The position numbers and the translations under genes are program-made. From positions 744,001 to 808,000 of the forward strand of contig NZ_MSPP01000001.1 of the NCBI RefSeq assembly GCF_002150005.2: a DNA stretch of 64,000 nucleotides, written 5' to 3'. Below, in pieces: positions 36,306 through 44,248 of this stretch; position 1 is the stretch's first letter, and every line of letters starts with the position of its first letter. The stretch is from Marivivens niveibacter. Lineage in GTDB: Bacteria; Pseudomonadota; Alphaproteobacteria; Rhodobacterales; Rhodobacteraceae. Under the pieces are notes generated by a model. The model worked only from the letters and a program-made list of their open reading frames with translations. It ran no database searches and was not told where the DNA came from.

Positions 36306-36916
36306 CTGCGCACCTGTTCTGCGGGGGGAACCGCGTCTGCCTCCATTCCATGGCTGAATTGCAGGGTGCCATTGTCATAGGTCGCTACCCATCGGCCAGG
36401 TTTGCCCCAGCGGGTGCGAAACAGGTCTGCCTCCCACACCGGAGTGCCGGGTGCGCGGTTGTCCCATGGGTTTTGCAGCGATTGCAGCGACGACACCCGC
36501 CACCGATTGCGCGCGGCGCTAAGCGTGGGTTCGGCGGCACGGCGGATCAGCCATGCAGGCACGCGGTAGGATTCCGCCCGCAGCGCCAGACGTTTTGTGG
36601 CTGTGAAATCCAATGCCTGCGGATTGCCCCATAATTCGCCCAGAACAGCGCCGAAATCGCGGCAACGCAGGCCTTCCTCCATCGCCCATAGAACATCGAC
36701 GGGGCGGGTTACATCCACATAGATCAGGTCCAGATCACGGGGCAGGCCAGGGGTATAGGGGCGGCCTGTTTCCTTGCGCGTGATACGGTCCTGAATCCAC
36801 AGAACGGGTTTGTCCGTGTCCAGATGCGCCACCACAAAACCCACCGCTGCGGCATCGGCGGCGCGAGGGCTAAAGACTTCGGATAATGTGGCGTCTTTGG
36901 GGGTGGGACTCGTCAT
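36302..36916 (-). CDS. imuA: ImuA, RecA/SulA-like mutagenesis protein
   Basis: First gene of the SOS mutagenesis cassette; ImuA is a RecA-like protein that supports DnaE2/ImuB translesion synthesis. The product is short (204 aa) and contains GFVVAHLDTDKPVLWIQDRI and LDLIYVDVTRPVDVLWAMEE, the RecA-like core. I prefer ATG 36916 (MTSPTPKD) to the in-frame ATG at 36928, because the LexA box and predicted -10 element extend to 36930 and would leave almost no leader for the longer form. The cassette reads imuA-imuB-dnaE2 without gaps. Confidence 0.92.
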   Translation of the reverse strand: MTSPTPKDATLSEVFSPRAADAAAVGFVVAHLDTDKPVLWIQDRITRKETGRPYTPGLPRDLDLIYVDVTRPVDVLWAMEEGLRCRDFGAVLGELWGNPQALDFTATKRLALRAESYRVPAWLIRRAAEPTLSAARNRWRVSSLQSLQNPWDNRAPGTPVWEADLFRTRWGKPGRWVATYDNGTLQFSHGMEADAVPPAEQVRR

Positions 36917-36929
36917 AGCAACACTCAAT

Positions 36930-36944
36930 GTTCTACTTTTGTTC
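36930..36944 (-). promoter_or_regulatory. LexA operator (alphaproteobacterial SOS box)
   Basis: GTTC-TACTTTT-GTTC is an exact match to the alphaproteobacterial LexA consensus GTTC-N7-GTTC. It lies 14 bases before the imuA ATG at 36916 and overlaps the predicted -10 box, so bound LexA would block transcription until RecA-stimulated cleavage. Confidence 0.9.
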
Positions 36945-36970
36945 TACATCGAGTCGCCCTGTTGCGTCAA
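36943..36970 (-). promoter_or_regulatory. Predicted imuA promoter
   Basis: On the minus strand TTGACG (36970-36965) and TGTAGA (36948-36943) are separated by 16 bases. Transcription would start near 36936, inside the LexA box, giving a leader of about 20 bases to ATG 36916. Confidence 0.6.
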
Positions 36971-37066
36971 CGTTTCGATAAGGTTTGAGCATATGCCCTG
37001 ATTGCGGGCTATTGCCCGTTTGGTGGTTGCGTGCTAGCCCGCTAATAAGGAACGGGAGGATCGCTC

Positions 37067-38506
37067 ATGTATATCGGTTTGGATTTAGGCACGTCGGGGC
37101 TCAAGGGCATCGTGATCGACGACAATCAGGCCATTCTGGCCGAGGCGCTGGCGCCGCTAACCGTGCAGCGACCGCATGACGGATGGTCCGAACAGAACCC
37201 CGCCGATTGGATCGCCGCCGTCAATGACGTCATGGCAGGGCTAGCAGCCAAGATCGATCTGGGCAAAACCCGCGCAATTGGCCTGTCGGGGCACATGCAT
37301 GGTGCAACGCTGGTGGACAAAGCGGGCGAGGTTCTGCGCCCTTGTATCCTGTGGAACGACACCCGCAGCGCGGCAGAGGCCGCAGAACTGGACGCCGATC
37401 CGCAGTTCCGCGAAAAGACGGGCAATATCGTATTCCCCGGATTTACCGCGCCGAAATTGGCATGGGTCAAAAATAACGAACCAGAGACGTTCAAAAAGGT
37501 CGATAAGGTTCTGCTACCAAAGGATTACTTGCGTCTATATCTGACCGGTGACGCGGTTGCGGAAATGTCGGATGCGGCGGGTACATCGTGGTTGGATGTG
37601 GGCAAACGCGATTGGTGTGACGGGCTGCTATCCGCGACCGATCTGACACGCGAACAGATGCCGCGACTGGTTGAAGGGTCGGAAAATTCGGGCATCGTGC
37701 GCGGGGCTTTGGCATCCGAATGGGGCTTGCCCGCAGATGTGATCGTCGCAGGCGGCGGCGGAGATAACGCAGCCAGCGCGGTGGGCGTGGGCGTTGTAAA
37801 CCCAGGGGATGCGTTTGTGTCGCTGGGTACATCGGGCGTGCTGTTCGCAGCATCCGAGGCGTATCAGCCAGACGCGGCATCGGCAGTTCATACGTTCTGT
37901 CACGCGCTGCCTGAGACTTGGCACCAGATGGGGGTTATTCTGGCCGCTGCGGATGCCATGAATTGGTTCGGTCGCGTGATGGGCGCGAAGCCTGCGGATT
38001 TGACCAGCGTTTTGGGTGATCTGCGCGCGCCGACGCGGACGCTGTTCCTGCCTTATCTGGGCGGCGAGCGCACGCCGCATAATGATACGAAAATCCGTGG
38101 CTCGTTCCTGCATCTGGATCACAGCACGGACCAGCAGGCCATGACCCGCGCCGTGCTAGAGGGCGTCACCCATGCAATCCGCGATTGTTATGATGCGTTG
38201 ACATCAACAGGGACCAAGATTGACCGCCTGATCGCTGTGGGTGGTGGATCGAAATCCGATTATTGGGTGCAGGCGATTGCAACGTCGCTGGGCATCCCTG
38301 TGTCATTGCCAGAGGCAGGCGATTATGGCGGTGCGTTTGGAGCGGCGCGATTGGGTCTGATGGCCGCGACAGGGGCAGGGGCAGAGGCCGCGCCGCTACC
38401 CGTGATCGAACGCACGGTAGATCCGGTTGTAGCGTTGCAGGACGATTTTGCCGCGGCACACGCGCGGTATGGCGCGGCGTATCGGGCGCTAAAGGGGCTG
38501 GAATAA
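37067..38506 (+). CDS. xylB: Xylulokinase
   Basis: Phosphorylates D-xylulose to xylulose 5-phosphate, feeding the pentose phosphate pathway. The 479-residue FGGY-family kinase starts MYIGLDLGTSGLKGIVID (phosphate 1 motif) and has GLSGHMHGATLVD near residue 75, ILWNDTRS near 104, the catalytic Asp in AGGGGDNAASAVG near residue 233, and the adenosine motif AVGGGSKSDYWVQA. GGGAGG precedes the ATG. No xylose isomerase or pentose transporter is in the window; the next gene, glycerate kinase, follows after 47 bases, so the substrate could differ among pentuloses. Confidence 0.93.
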   Translation: MYIGLDLGTSGLKGIVIDDNQAILAEALAPLTVQRPHDGWSEQNPADWIAAVNDVMAGLAAKIDLGKTRAIGLSGHMHGATLVDKAGEVLRPCILWNDTRSAAEAAELDADPQFREKTGNIVFPGFTAPKLAWVKNNEPETFKKVDKVLLPKDYLRLYLTGDAVAEMSDAAGTSWLDVGKRDWCDGLLSATDLTREQMPRLVEGSENSGIVRGALASEWGLPADVIVAGGGGDNAASAVGVGVVNPGDAFVSLGTSGVLFAASEAYQPDAASAVHTFCHALPETWHQMGVILAAADAMNWFGRVMGAKPADLTSVLGDLRAPTRTLFLPYLGGERTPHNDTKIRGSFLHLDHSTDQQAMTRAVLEGVTHAIRDCYDALTSTGTKIDRLIAVGGGSKSDYWVQAIATSLGIPVSLPEAGDYGGAFGAARLGLMAATGAGAEAAPLPVIERTVDPVVALQDDFAAAHARYGAAYRALKGLE

Positions 38507-38553
38507 ACAGCTAAGGGGTTGAAGCGTTTGACGTAACCCGTCAGGCTGACCCT

Positions 38554-39753
38554 ATGACCAATGATATTAGGGCCTTAGCCCAACAGATTTTTATGGCGGG
38601 TGTCGCAGCGGCGGACCCATATGCAGGTGTTTTGCGCGGGATTGACGGGTTTGACCCCGCGCTGATCCTATCGGTGGGTAAAGCAGCCCGCCGTATGGCG
38701 GAGGCGGCGCTGGGTGTGACGCCGAGCGCGGACTGCATCGTTGTGACCAATTACGAAAATGCCGCGCCCTTGCAGGGCGCGAAGGTTATGAGCGCCGGTC
38801 ATCCGGTGCCGGATGACAACGGCGCTGCGGGTGCTGCTGCATTTATGGACGCGATTAAATCGACTGACGGGCCTGTGCTAGTGCTGGTATCAGGGGGCGG
38901 GTCGGCGTTGCTGCCAGCGCCAGTAGAGGGCGTGAGTTTACAAGACAAAGCCGAGGTGAGCCGACTGTTATTGGGGTCTGGTGCCGATATTCATGCGATG
39001 AATTTGGTACGACAGCAGTTGTCGCAATTGAAAGGCGGCGGGTTGGCGCGATTGTGTGCGGGGCGGCCTTTGCGTGCGCTGATCCTTTCGGATGTTGTGG
39101 GCGATGATCTATCCACGATTGCGAGCGGGCCTACGGTGGCTGCGTTGGGCACTCGGGCGGAAGCACAGGAAACTTTGGAACGATATGGGCTGTGGGATAA
39201 GGTTGCGGATAGTGTTCGTGCGCATCTATCGAACTCTGAACAAAAGGTGGGGACTGTATCGGCGGACAACATTCTGATAGGATCTAATGCGCAATCGGTC
39301 GCTGCATTGAAAGACGCGGCAGGGCCAGACTGTTACGTGATTGATGATCCGATTGAAGGCGATGTGGCCGACGCTGCTCGCCAAATTTGCGATGCGGCCG
39401 GACCCGGGATTACCGTTTGGGGCGGCGAGACGACCGTGACACTCAAGGGTACTGGCAAAGGCGGACGCAATCAGGAGCTATCATTGCTCATTGCGCAAGA
39501 AGCCGCACGTCGGGGCTGGACGGACTGGTGCTGTTTGCAGGGGGGATCGGACGGACGCGATGGGCCAACGGATGCAGCCGGCGGAATTGTCGATCAGGAT
39601 ACGCTATCGCGCATCGCTGCTGCGAGGGGCGATATTGATGCTTTGCTAGCAAACAACGACAGCTACGAGGCGTTAAAACTGGCAGCTGATTTGTTGATCA
39701 CTGGCGGGACGGGCACGAATGTGGCCGATTTGGGCGTTATGATCCGCCGCTAA
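38554..39753 (+). CDS. Glycerate 2-kinase (MOFRL family)
   Basis: Converts D-glycerate to 2-phosphoglycerate in glyoxylate, tartrate or serine-cycle metabolism. The 399-residue protein shows the family core: ALILSVGKAARRMAEAA, SAGHPVPDDNG, VSGGGSALLPAP near residue 113, LSDVVGDDLSTIASGPT near 178, and the C-terminal MOFRL part with TLKGTGKGGRNQELSLLIA and GGSDGRDGPTDAAGG. Older annotation often calls this family hydroxypyruvate reductase (TtuD). It lies 47 bases after xylB on the same strand and its end overlaps the convergent EEP gene by 17 bases. Confidence 0.92.
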   Translation: MTNDIRALAQQIFMAGVAAADPYAGVLRGIDGFDPALILSVGKAARRMAEAALGVTPSADCIVVTNYENAAPLQGAKVMSAGHPVPDDNGAAGAAAFMDAIKSTDGPVLVLVSGGGSALLPAPVEGVSLQDKAEVSRLLLGSGADIHAMNLVRQQLSQLKGGGLARLCAGRPLRALILSDVVGDDLSTIASGPTVAALGTRAEAQETLERYGLWDKVADSVRAHLSNSEQKVGTVSADNILIGSNAQSVAALKDAAGPDCYVIDDPIEGDVADAARQICDAAGPGITVWGGETTVTLKGTGKGGRNQELSLLIAQEAARRGWTDWCCLQGGSDGRDGPTDAAGGIVDQDTLSRIAAARGDIDALLANNDSYEALKLAADLLITGGTGTNVADLGVMIRR

Positions 39754-40441
39754 GGTTAAGCCGTGCTTTGATTGGTAAATGGTCCGAGGCATGGGCACCA
39801 GTCACGGTCGGGATTGGTAATGGCGTAACTGTGCACATGTCGCAATGCACCAGCCGATCCAAATGACCCAACGGGAGCCGAGACGGGAACGTTTTGCCCG
39901 CCGTCAAAACGGTATAGCCAGCGAGGGGTTCAAACCCTCTGCGGGTCGACCATTCGTTGAAATCCCCCATCATAACGGTCGGACGATTGTCTAGTTCGTT
40001 GATAATTGCGCGGATGTGCGCCATCTGTGCACGCCTGTCGCGCCGCAAAAGGCCCAAGTGTACGGCAACCAATCGAAAGCCTACGTTGAAATCCACAACG
40101 ATCGCCCCGCGTGGTTCTAGGCCCGGCAGCGGAATGCGGTGAATGTCGGTATGTGCCAGGTTCGGGCGCGCAAGGATTGCAACGCCATGCCAGCCCAAAC
40201 TGTGGTCATTTTCAGCGACGGGGATCGGCGCAAGATCAGTGTAGGTCCCGATCGTATCTCGAGGCAGGGCGGTAGGACGGGTGCCTAATCTGAAATCAGC
40301 CTCTTGCAAGGTAACGATATCAGCATCCAGTCCGTGAATGGTTTTCAAGCTGCGGATCGGATCGCGCCGCAAATCTACACCTAAACCGGCGCGGATGTTG
40401 TAGCTGGCTAAAGTCAGATCTGTAAGCGAAGCGTTGACCAT
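39737..40441 (-). CDS. Endonuclease/exonuclease/phosphatase-family protein
   Basis: A 234-residue member of the EEP superfamily (DNase I / exonuclease III / phosphodiesterase fold). The order of catalytic motifs is complete: ASYNIRAGLG near residue 12, VTLQEADFR near 39, WHGVAILARPN, VVDFNVGFRLVAVHLGL, MMGDFNEWS near 157, and SDHLPIKARLNL at the C-terminus. No signal peptide is visible. Substrate (nucleic acid, lipid head group or sugar phosphate) cannot be told from sequence. The start ATG at 40441 has no strong ribosome-binding site. Confidence 0.9.
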   Translation of the reverse strand: MVNASLTDLTLASYNIRAGLGVDLRRDPIRSLKTIHGLDADIVTLQEADFRLGTRPTALPRDTIGTYTDLAPIPVAENDHSLGWHGVAILARPNLAHTDIHRIPLPGLEPRGAIVVDFNVGFRLVAVHLGLLRRDRRAQMAHIRAIINELDNRPTVMMGDFNEWSTRRGFEPLAGYTVLTAGKTFPSRLPLGHLDRLVHCDMCTVTPLPIPTVTGAHASDHLPIKARLNLSGGS

Positions 40442-40863
40442 ACCATTTATGTAATAGCTAGAGCTGCGATTGTTAGGTGCAGGAAATGGTCGTGTATCAA
40501 AATCTTTGACCGTGAGGCATTATCTGTGCCCCCGCTGACGAACCGTTTTTGCGTTTCATTCGACAGTGAAACCACGAAAACCGGAACTGGCTGCCTATGT
40601 CTTTCGTTTTTTCGTCTAGGCCAGTTGTCAGAACGTTTGTCGGGCAAATAGTCTCACAACCATAACAGGTAAGGTATTCCATACCATTTGATCATTGGGT
40701 CAAAATAAACTTAAGAAAAATGCTCTTATGTAAAAAGTTTACAATTGATTAACGCGATGCTGTCGTGTTTTTAATGCCATCGTGGGTTGTGTACAGTGGG
40801 CTAGAAAAGCAGGCGTCGCACCCCCGATGAACATGCTGAAAGACGCCTTTGGGGGGCAAAATA
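40442..40863. other. Gene-free region upstream of the lipoprotein gene
   Basis: The 422 bases hold two short overlapping minus-strand frames (66 and 61 codons) with no recognisable domain and no clear start signal; I do not call them genes. From 40680 to 40770 the sequence is AT-rich and has two small palindromes, GGTAT-TCC-ATACC at 40673-40685 and GTAAA-AAG-TTTAC at 40730-40742, which may be operator sites for the TbpB-like lipoprotein gene. No promoter could be fixed. Confidence 0.5.
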
Positions 40864-41733
40864 GTGAAATTTACGGCGATGAAATTGGTTGCTGCGGCAC
40901 CAGTTCTTTTTTCTTTGACCGCATGTGGCGGCACCACAATCGAAGATTTCTTTTCGGTTAGCAGCACCTACGCAGCACTGAATGATACTGCTGGGACAAC
41001 TTCGACGACCACCAGCACGATGGGTGGCGTTGCTGTTCGCGTCAGTTCTGCATCTGACGACGCTGATATCGTTGGCATGAGCGGTTCGTTGAACCACAAC
41101 ACCGGGAAAGTCGTGATTAACGATGGCCAGTACAGCTTGGTCGATAGTGACGGATTTGACTATTACGGCTATGCAACAGATGGAAGCGGCGAGGCCGTAC
41201 TGTTGGTCTACGCCTACGCGACCCAGACCTATGATTATGCATCAGTCTTTGCCGAAACTTATACAGTTGGCGGTGTTAATTACTACCTGACTGGGGTTGG
41301 TGGCATCGTTACCCAAGAAGGTGATATGCCCAATTCTGGCTATGCGGTGTATACAGGTGATGCCGCAGGCCTTGGCGCTGATTCGTTGGGCGACTTCGAT
41401 CTTTACGGTGGCACAGCAACAGCCAGCGCTTATTTTGGTCAAGGCGGCAGCGTGGATCTAGAGATCACTGACCTAATTTTGGATGACGGCACTGATCTAT
41501 ATCCAGCAGGCGGCATTGCATTTACCGATATGACAATCGACGGTAATGGTTTCTCTGGTGGCGAAATGACCGAAAATTTCAATTACATTGTTGTCGGGAC
41601 TGGCGGCGAAGGTACCGCCGAAGGGACATTCTTTGGTTGGGATCAAGGCAATGGAACACCAGACGAAATCGGCGGTGTTATTCTGTTTGAATCGTCGGAT
41701 TCGGCTATCTACCTAGATTTCATCGCCGACTAA
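40864..41733 (+). CDS. TbpB-like (transferrin-binding-type barrel) lipoprotein
   Basis: A 289-residue lipoprotein. The N-terminus MKFTAMKLVAAAPVLFSLTAC has a clear lipobox (LTAC at residues 18-21). The rest is rich in Gly, Tyr, Ser and Asp, and the second half (GGTATASAYFGQGGSVDLEI, GNGFSGGEMTENF, GEGTAEGTFFGWDQG, IGGVILFES) matches the small beta-barrel fold of TbpB/Slam-substrate-like lipoproteins, in which alternating G-x-F-x-G strands repeat. The start is a GTG at 40864 with GGGGGG seven bases upstream; an ATG at 40879 would still give a working signal peptide. No TonB receptor or Slam gene adjoins it, so iron binding is only one possibility. Confidence 0.75.
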   Translation: MKFTAMKLVAAAPVLFSLTACGGTTIEDFFSVSSTYAALNDTAGTTSTTTSTMGGVAVRVSSASDDADIVGMSGSLNHNTGKVVINDGQYSLVDSDGFDYYGYATDGSGEAVLLVYAYATQTYDYASVFAETYTVGGVNYYLTGVGGIVTQEGDMPNSGYAVYTGDAAGLGADSLGDFDLYGGTATASAYFGQGGSVDLEITDLILDDGTDLYPAGGIAFTDMTIDGNGFSGGEMTENFNYIVVGTGGEGTAEGTFFGWDQGNGTPDEIGGVILFESSDSAIYLDFIAD

Positions 41734-41768
41734 ACAAACCGTTAGGTTCGGATCAGGCACTATCATTT

Positions 41769-41822
41769 CTATCGATCCGTCGTTATATCGCGGGCAACTC
41801 TGCCACAGTGACGGATCGATAG
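41769..41822 (+). promoter_or_regulatory. 13-bp perfect inverted repeat in the dusA leader
   Basis: CTATCGATCCGTC (41769-41781) and GACGGATCGATAG (41810-41822) are exact reverse complements around a 28-base loop. The right arm ends 7 bases before the dusA ATG and contains part of its weak AGG ribosome-binding site; GGTTTT follows. It can be read as a terminator for the lipoprotein gene, an operator, or an RNA hairpin that masks the dusA start. Confidence 0.7.
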
Positions 41823-41829
41823 GTTTTCA

Positions 41830-42819
41830 ATGTCCGAACTAAACTCTGACATGTCTCAAAGTGCGCGGCTAAGTGTTGCGCCGATGATGGATTGGACAGA
41901 CCGGCATTGCCGTGTTTTCCACCGTATGCTGTCGCAGCAAACCCTTTTGTATACTGAAATGGTGACAGCGCCCGCTGTCATCCACGGCGATCGTGATCGG
42001 TTGTTGGGTTTTGACGCTGTCGAACATCCCGTCGCAGTCCAATTGGGTGGTTCGGATCCAAAACAACTGGCCGAAGCAACGGCAATTTCCGCAGACTACG
42101 GCTATGACGAGGTTAATCTGAACTGCGGTTGCCCGTCTGATCGCGTTCAATCAGGCGCGTTTGGGGCGATCTTGATGAAATCGCCTGATCTGGTTGCCGA
42201 ATGCGTCGCTGAAATGATCGCTGCTTCGCCGGTCGAGGTGACGGTCAAATGCCGTATCGGCGTGGATGATCAAGAACCGCATGACGTCCTACCAGAATTC
42301 ATCGCAAAGGTCAGCGCTGCAGGCGTAAAACGGTTCACCATTCACGCTCGCAAGGCGTGGCTGCAGGGGCTAAGCCCCAAGGAAAACCGCGATATTCCGC
42401 CACTGGATTATGATCTGGTGCATCAGATCAAACGCGACAATCCTGATCTGCATATCTCGATCAACGGCGGTATCGCGACGCTAGACGCGGCAGAGGAGCA
42501 ATTGGCGCAGGGTCTTGACGGTGTGATGATCGGGCGCGCGGCCTATCACAATCCGGCTGATGTTCTGTGCCAGGCCGACCGCCGCATTTACGGGCAGGGG
42601 ACCGATACCGATCCTGTACAGATCGTCCGCGATATGCTGCCTTATATCGAAACGCATCTGTCGAATGGCGGCCGTTTGCATCAGGTTACCCGCCATATGC
42701 TAGGTGCCTTCATGGGGCGTCCCGGCGCGCGTGGATGGCGTCGGCATTTGTCGGAAAATGCCACGCGCGATGGGGCAGGGATCGAAACCGTCGAAGCTGC
42801 GTTGGAGTATCTGCTATGA
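41830..42819 (+). CDS. dusA: tRNA-dihydrouridine synthase A
   Basis: Flavin enzyme that reduces U20/U20a in the D-loop of tRNA. The 329-residue protein starts the TIM-barrel domain with SVAPMMDWTDRHCRVFHR (residues 15-32), continues TLLYTEMVTAPAVIHGD, VAVQLGGSDP, and has the catalytic cysteine in NLNCGCPSDRVQSGAFG near residue 100. SINGGIATLDAAEEQL and GVMIGRAAYHNP complete the FMN site. The 5' end of dusA is a known integration target for some mobile elements; it is uninterrupted here. The stop overlaps the next gene by ATGA. Confidence 0.97.
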   Translation: MSELNSDMSQSARLSVAPMMDWTDRHCRVFHRMLSQQTLLYTEMVTAPAVIHGDRDRLLGFDAVEHPVAVQLGGSDPKQLAEATAISADYGYDEVNLNCGCPSDRVQSGAFGAILMKSPDLVAECVAEMIAASPVEVTVKCRIGVDDQEPHDVLPEFIAKVSAAGVKRFTIHARKAWLQGLSPKENRDIPPLDYDLVHQIKRDNPDLHISINGGIATLDAAEEQLAQGLDGVMIGRAAYHNPADVLCQADRRIYGQGTDTDPVQIVRDMLPYIETHLSNGGRLHQVTRHMLGAFMGRPGARGWRRHLSENATRDGAGIETVEAALEYLL

Positions 42820-43562
42820 TCGAAGGCGGCTTTATCCAGTTCGACAAAACGCCCGAAATGACCGCATGGGCCAAAGCTGCAAATGCGGCGGCGGACGCTG
42901 TTCTGGCGGATCCTGCGCAACAGGCAAAATGGTTGCGTCATGGACAGACGTGGTTTGTTGGTGTCGACGCTTTGCCGACGGATGAAAAAGGGGCCATTGA
43001 TGGCGTGCCTTTGCGGGGGCCTTGGGATGGTATGGTTCCCGGTTTGCCGCTGCACCCCGCGCAGTTGTCAGTCATCTACAAAGGGTATCCGCGGAAAGAC
43101 GCGGATGAGTCGGACAAGGCGCATAAATATCGTCTGGCTCGGGATGCGGCGCATTTGGATGGCCTATTGGCTGAAGGTCCGGAAAAACGGCGCCACCTAC
43201 GCGAACCGCACGCTTATATCACAGCCGTTGCGGTGAATGACTGCACCCAGGCGCCTTTGGTCGTTTGGCCGGGTAGCGAAGAGATCATGCGCGAAGCTTT
43301 TACCGTGGCGTTTGCTGGTATGCCGCCATCCATGTGGCCAGACATCGATGTCACTGAAATATACGCCGATGCCCGCGCCGAAGTGTTCGAATGCTGCGAA
43401 CGCGTCGAATTGCCAATGACCGCAGGGCAGTCGGTTCTGCTGGACCGCATGGTGATCCACGGAACTGCGCCCGATGCTAAAAACAAAGTGCCAGCCGCAG
43501 GACGGCGCATGGCGTTTTTCCGTCCGCAGTTCGACAATTTCCGCGACTGGTTGCGTGATTAA
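42816..43562 (+). CDS. Dioxygenase-like protein of unknown function coupled to dusA
   Basis: A 248-residue cytoplasmic protein beginning MIEGGFIQFDKTPEMTAW at the ATG that overlaps the dusA stop; an open frame extends further upstream but that part lies inside dusA. The C-terminal part, QSVLLDRMVIHGTAPDAKN followed by GRRMAFFRPQF, resembles the distal His-Arg strand of phytanoyl-CoA-type Fe(II)/2-oxoglutarate oxygenases, and PHAYITAVAVND and APLVVWPGSEEIMREAF fit the preceding jelly-roll strands. A proximal H-x-D pair is not obvious, so enzymatic activity is uncertain. Coupling with dusA hints at an RNA or translation role, but that is only context. Confidence 0.65.
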   Translation: MIEGGFIQFDKTPEMTAWAKAANAAADAVLADPAQQAKWLRHGQTWFVGVDALPTDEKGAIDGVPLRGPWDGMVPGLPLHPAQLSVIYKGYPRKDADESDKAHKYRLARDAAHLDGLLAEGPEKRRHLREPHAYITAVAVNDCTQAPLVVWPGSEEIMREAFTVAFAGMPPSMWPDIDVTEIYADARAEVFECCERVELPMTAGQSVLLDRMVIHGTAPDAKNKVPAAGRRMAFFRPQFDNFRDWLRD

Positions 43563-43789
43563 TGGGCTAGGCTGCCGCCCGCAATTTTGCGGGTGATGAA
43601 CGACGCAATCGGCCACGCCAGATTTGTGGCAACAAAGGCGATGGGCCAAGCGATCAGGAAATTTGGAATCCACATTCCGATAAATCCAGGCATCGGCCCC
43701 ATCGCGATCAACAACATGATGCCTGACATGGAAAACGCCATGAGGCAGGTCATAACGATCTGATTGATAATAATAATTTTCTTCGACAT
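43559..43789 (-). CDS. DUF2798-type small membrane protein
   Basis: A 76-residue protein with two predicted transmembrane helices: residues about 6-30 (IIIINQIVMTCLMAFSMSG) and about 42-65 (IPNFLIAWPIAFVATNLAWP). The pair, with the conserved WxxxFLxAWPxAF pattern, is that of DUF2798 proteins, whose function is unknown. I take ATG 43789 (MSKKIIII), with AGAG at -10; a GTG at 43834 would add 15 residues without need. Its TAA shares the palindrome TTAA (43559-43562) with the convergent dioxygenase-like gene. Confidence 0.75.
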   Translation of the reverse strand: MSKKIIIINQIVMTCLMAFSMSGIMLLIAMGPMPGFIGMWIPNFLIAWPIAFVATNLAWPIASFITRKIAGGSLAH

Positions 43790-44248
43790 CTCACACTCTG
43801 ATAGATGGGGGATGTCGCGTATAAATGCCGACACCGCCCCGTTATGGGTTTCGGTGTCGCGGCATCATGGGATGACCCATGTGTAAATTCCCGATTGCGG
43901 GGGCTGGAATAACCGGACCAGCCAAGAATTTTTCCGACCCTTACATCGTATCGAATTAACCAAAGCGTCGCAAGGCAACAAAAACCGATGACCTGCGACG
44001 TTCAAAACGCGGTTTGCATTGAGCCTTGGTTGCCGCAGTGCGGTCAAAACGCATCTCTTTTGTGACTGCTTCGAAATACCTCATTTATCTATTATCCAAA
44101 CGTAGTTCTTACTCTGGCTGTGCTGAACTTATGTTTTATCCATTTTTTGAATGGTTTCGGGGCCGACAAATTATTGCAGGGTGTGGTTTGGCAACGCGGT
44201 GTCATGAATCAACGTATTGGGCTCGTTAGGTTTCATTATGGGGGGGAT
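43790..44248. other. Gene-free, hairpin-rich region
   Basis: No protein gene is supported in these 459 bases; a frame open from 44120 has no family resemblance before the hydratase start at 44249. The left part is densely structured: CGACACCG/CGGTGTCG (43829-43836 with 43852-43859), CATGGG-ATGA-CCCATG (43866-43881), CCCG-ATTG-CGGG (43890-43901) and GGCTGG/CCAGCC (43902-43907 with 43918-43923), the last followed by TTTTT at 43929-43933. A TATAAAT box stands at 43820-43826. The right part, including CGTCGCA/TGCGACG arms near 43971-44004, presumably holds the hydratase promoter. Confidence 0.55.
43829..43934 (+). ncRNA. Candidate small structured RNA (speculative)
   Basis: Four perfect short hairpins stand in a row and the last is followed by five T residues, the outline of a small RNA with an intrinsic terminator read on the plus strand. 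A TATAAAT hexamer lies just upstream at 43820, but no matching -35 box is seen. It matches no RNA family known to me. Alternatively these are leader structures of the leftward DUF2798 gene. Confidence 0.25.

Noticed and set aside
40447-40682. Two short minus-strand open frames in the gap before the lipoprotein gene
   Set aside because: They overlap each other in different frames, lack a ribosome-binding site and show no family pattern. A remnant of a decayed gene cannot be excluded but is not supported.
41830-41930. Integrated mobile element at the dusA 5' end
   Set aside because: dusA is a known target for integrative elements, but the gene is intact here, no integrase is in the window and no duplicated dusA start was seen.
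42567-42815. N-terminal extension of the dioxygenase-like gene
   Set aside because: The open frame continues upstream inside dusA, but its codon pattern there is that of a shadow frame, and the ATG at 42816 in the ATGA overlap explains the start.
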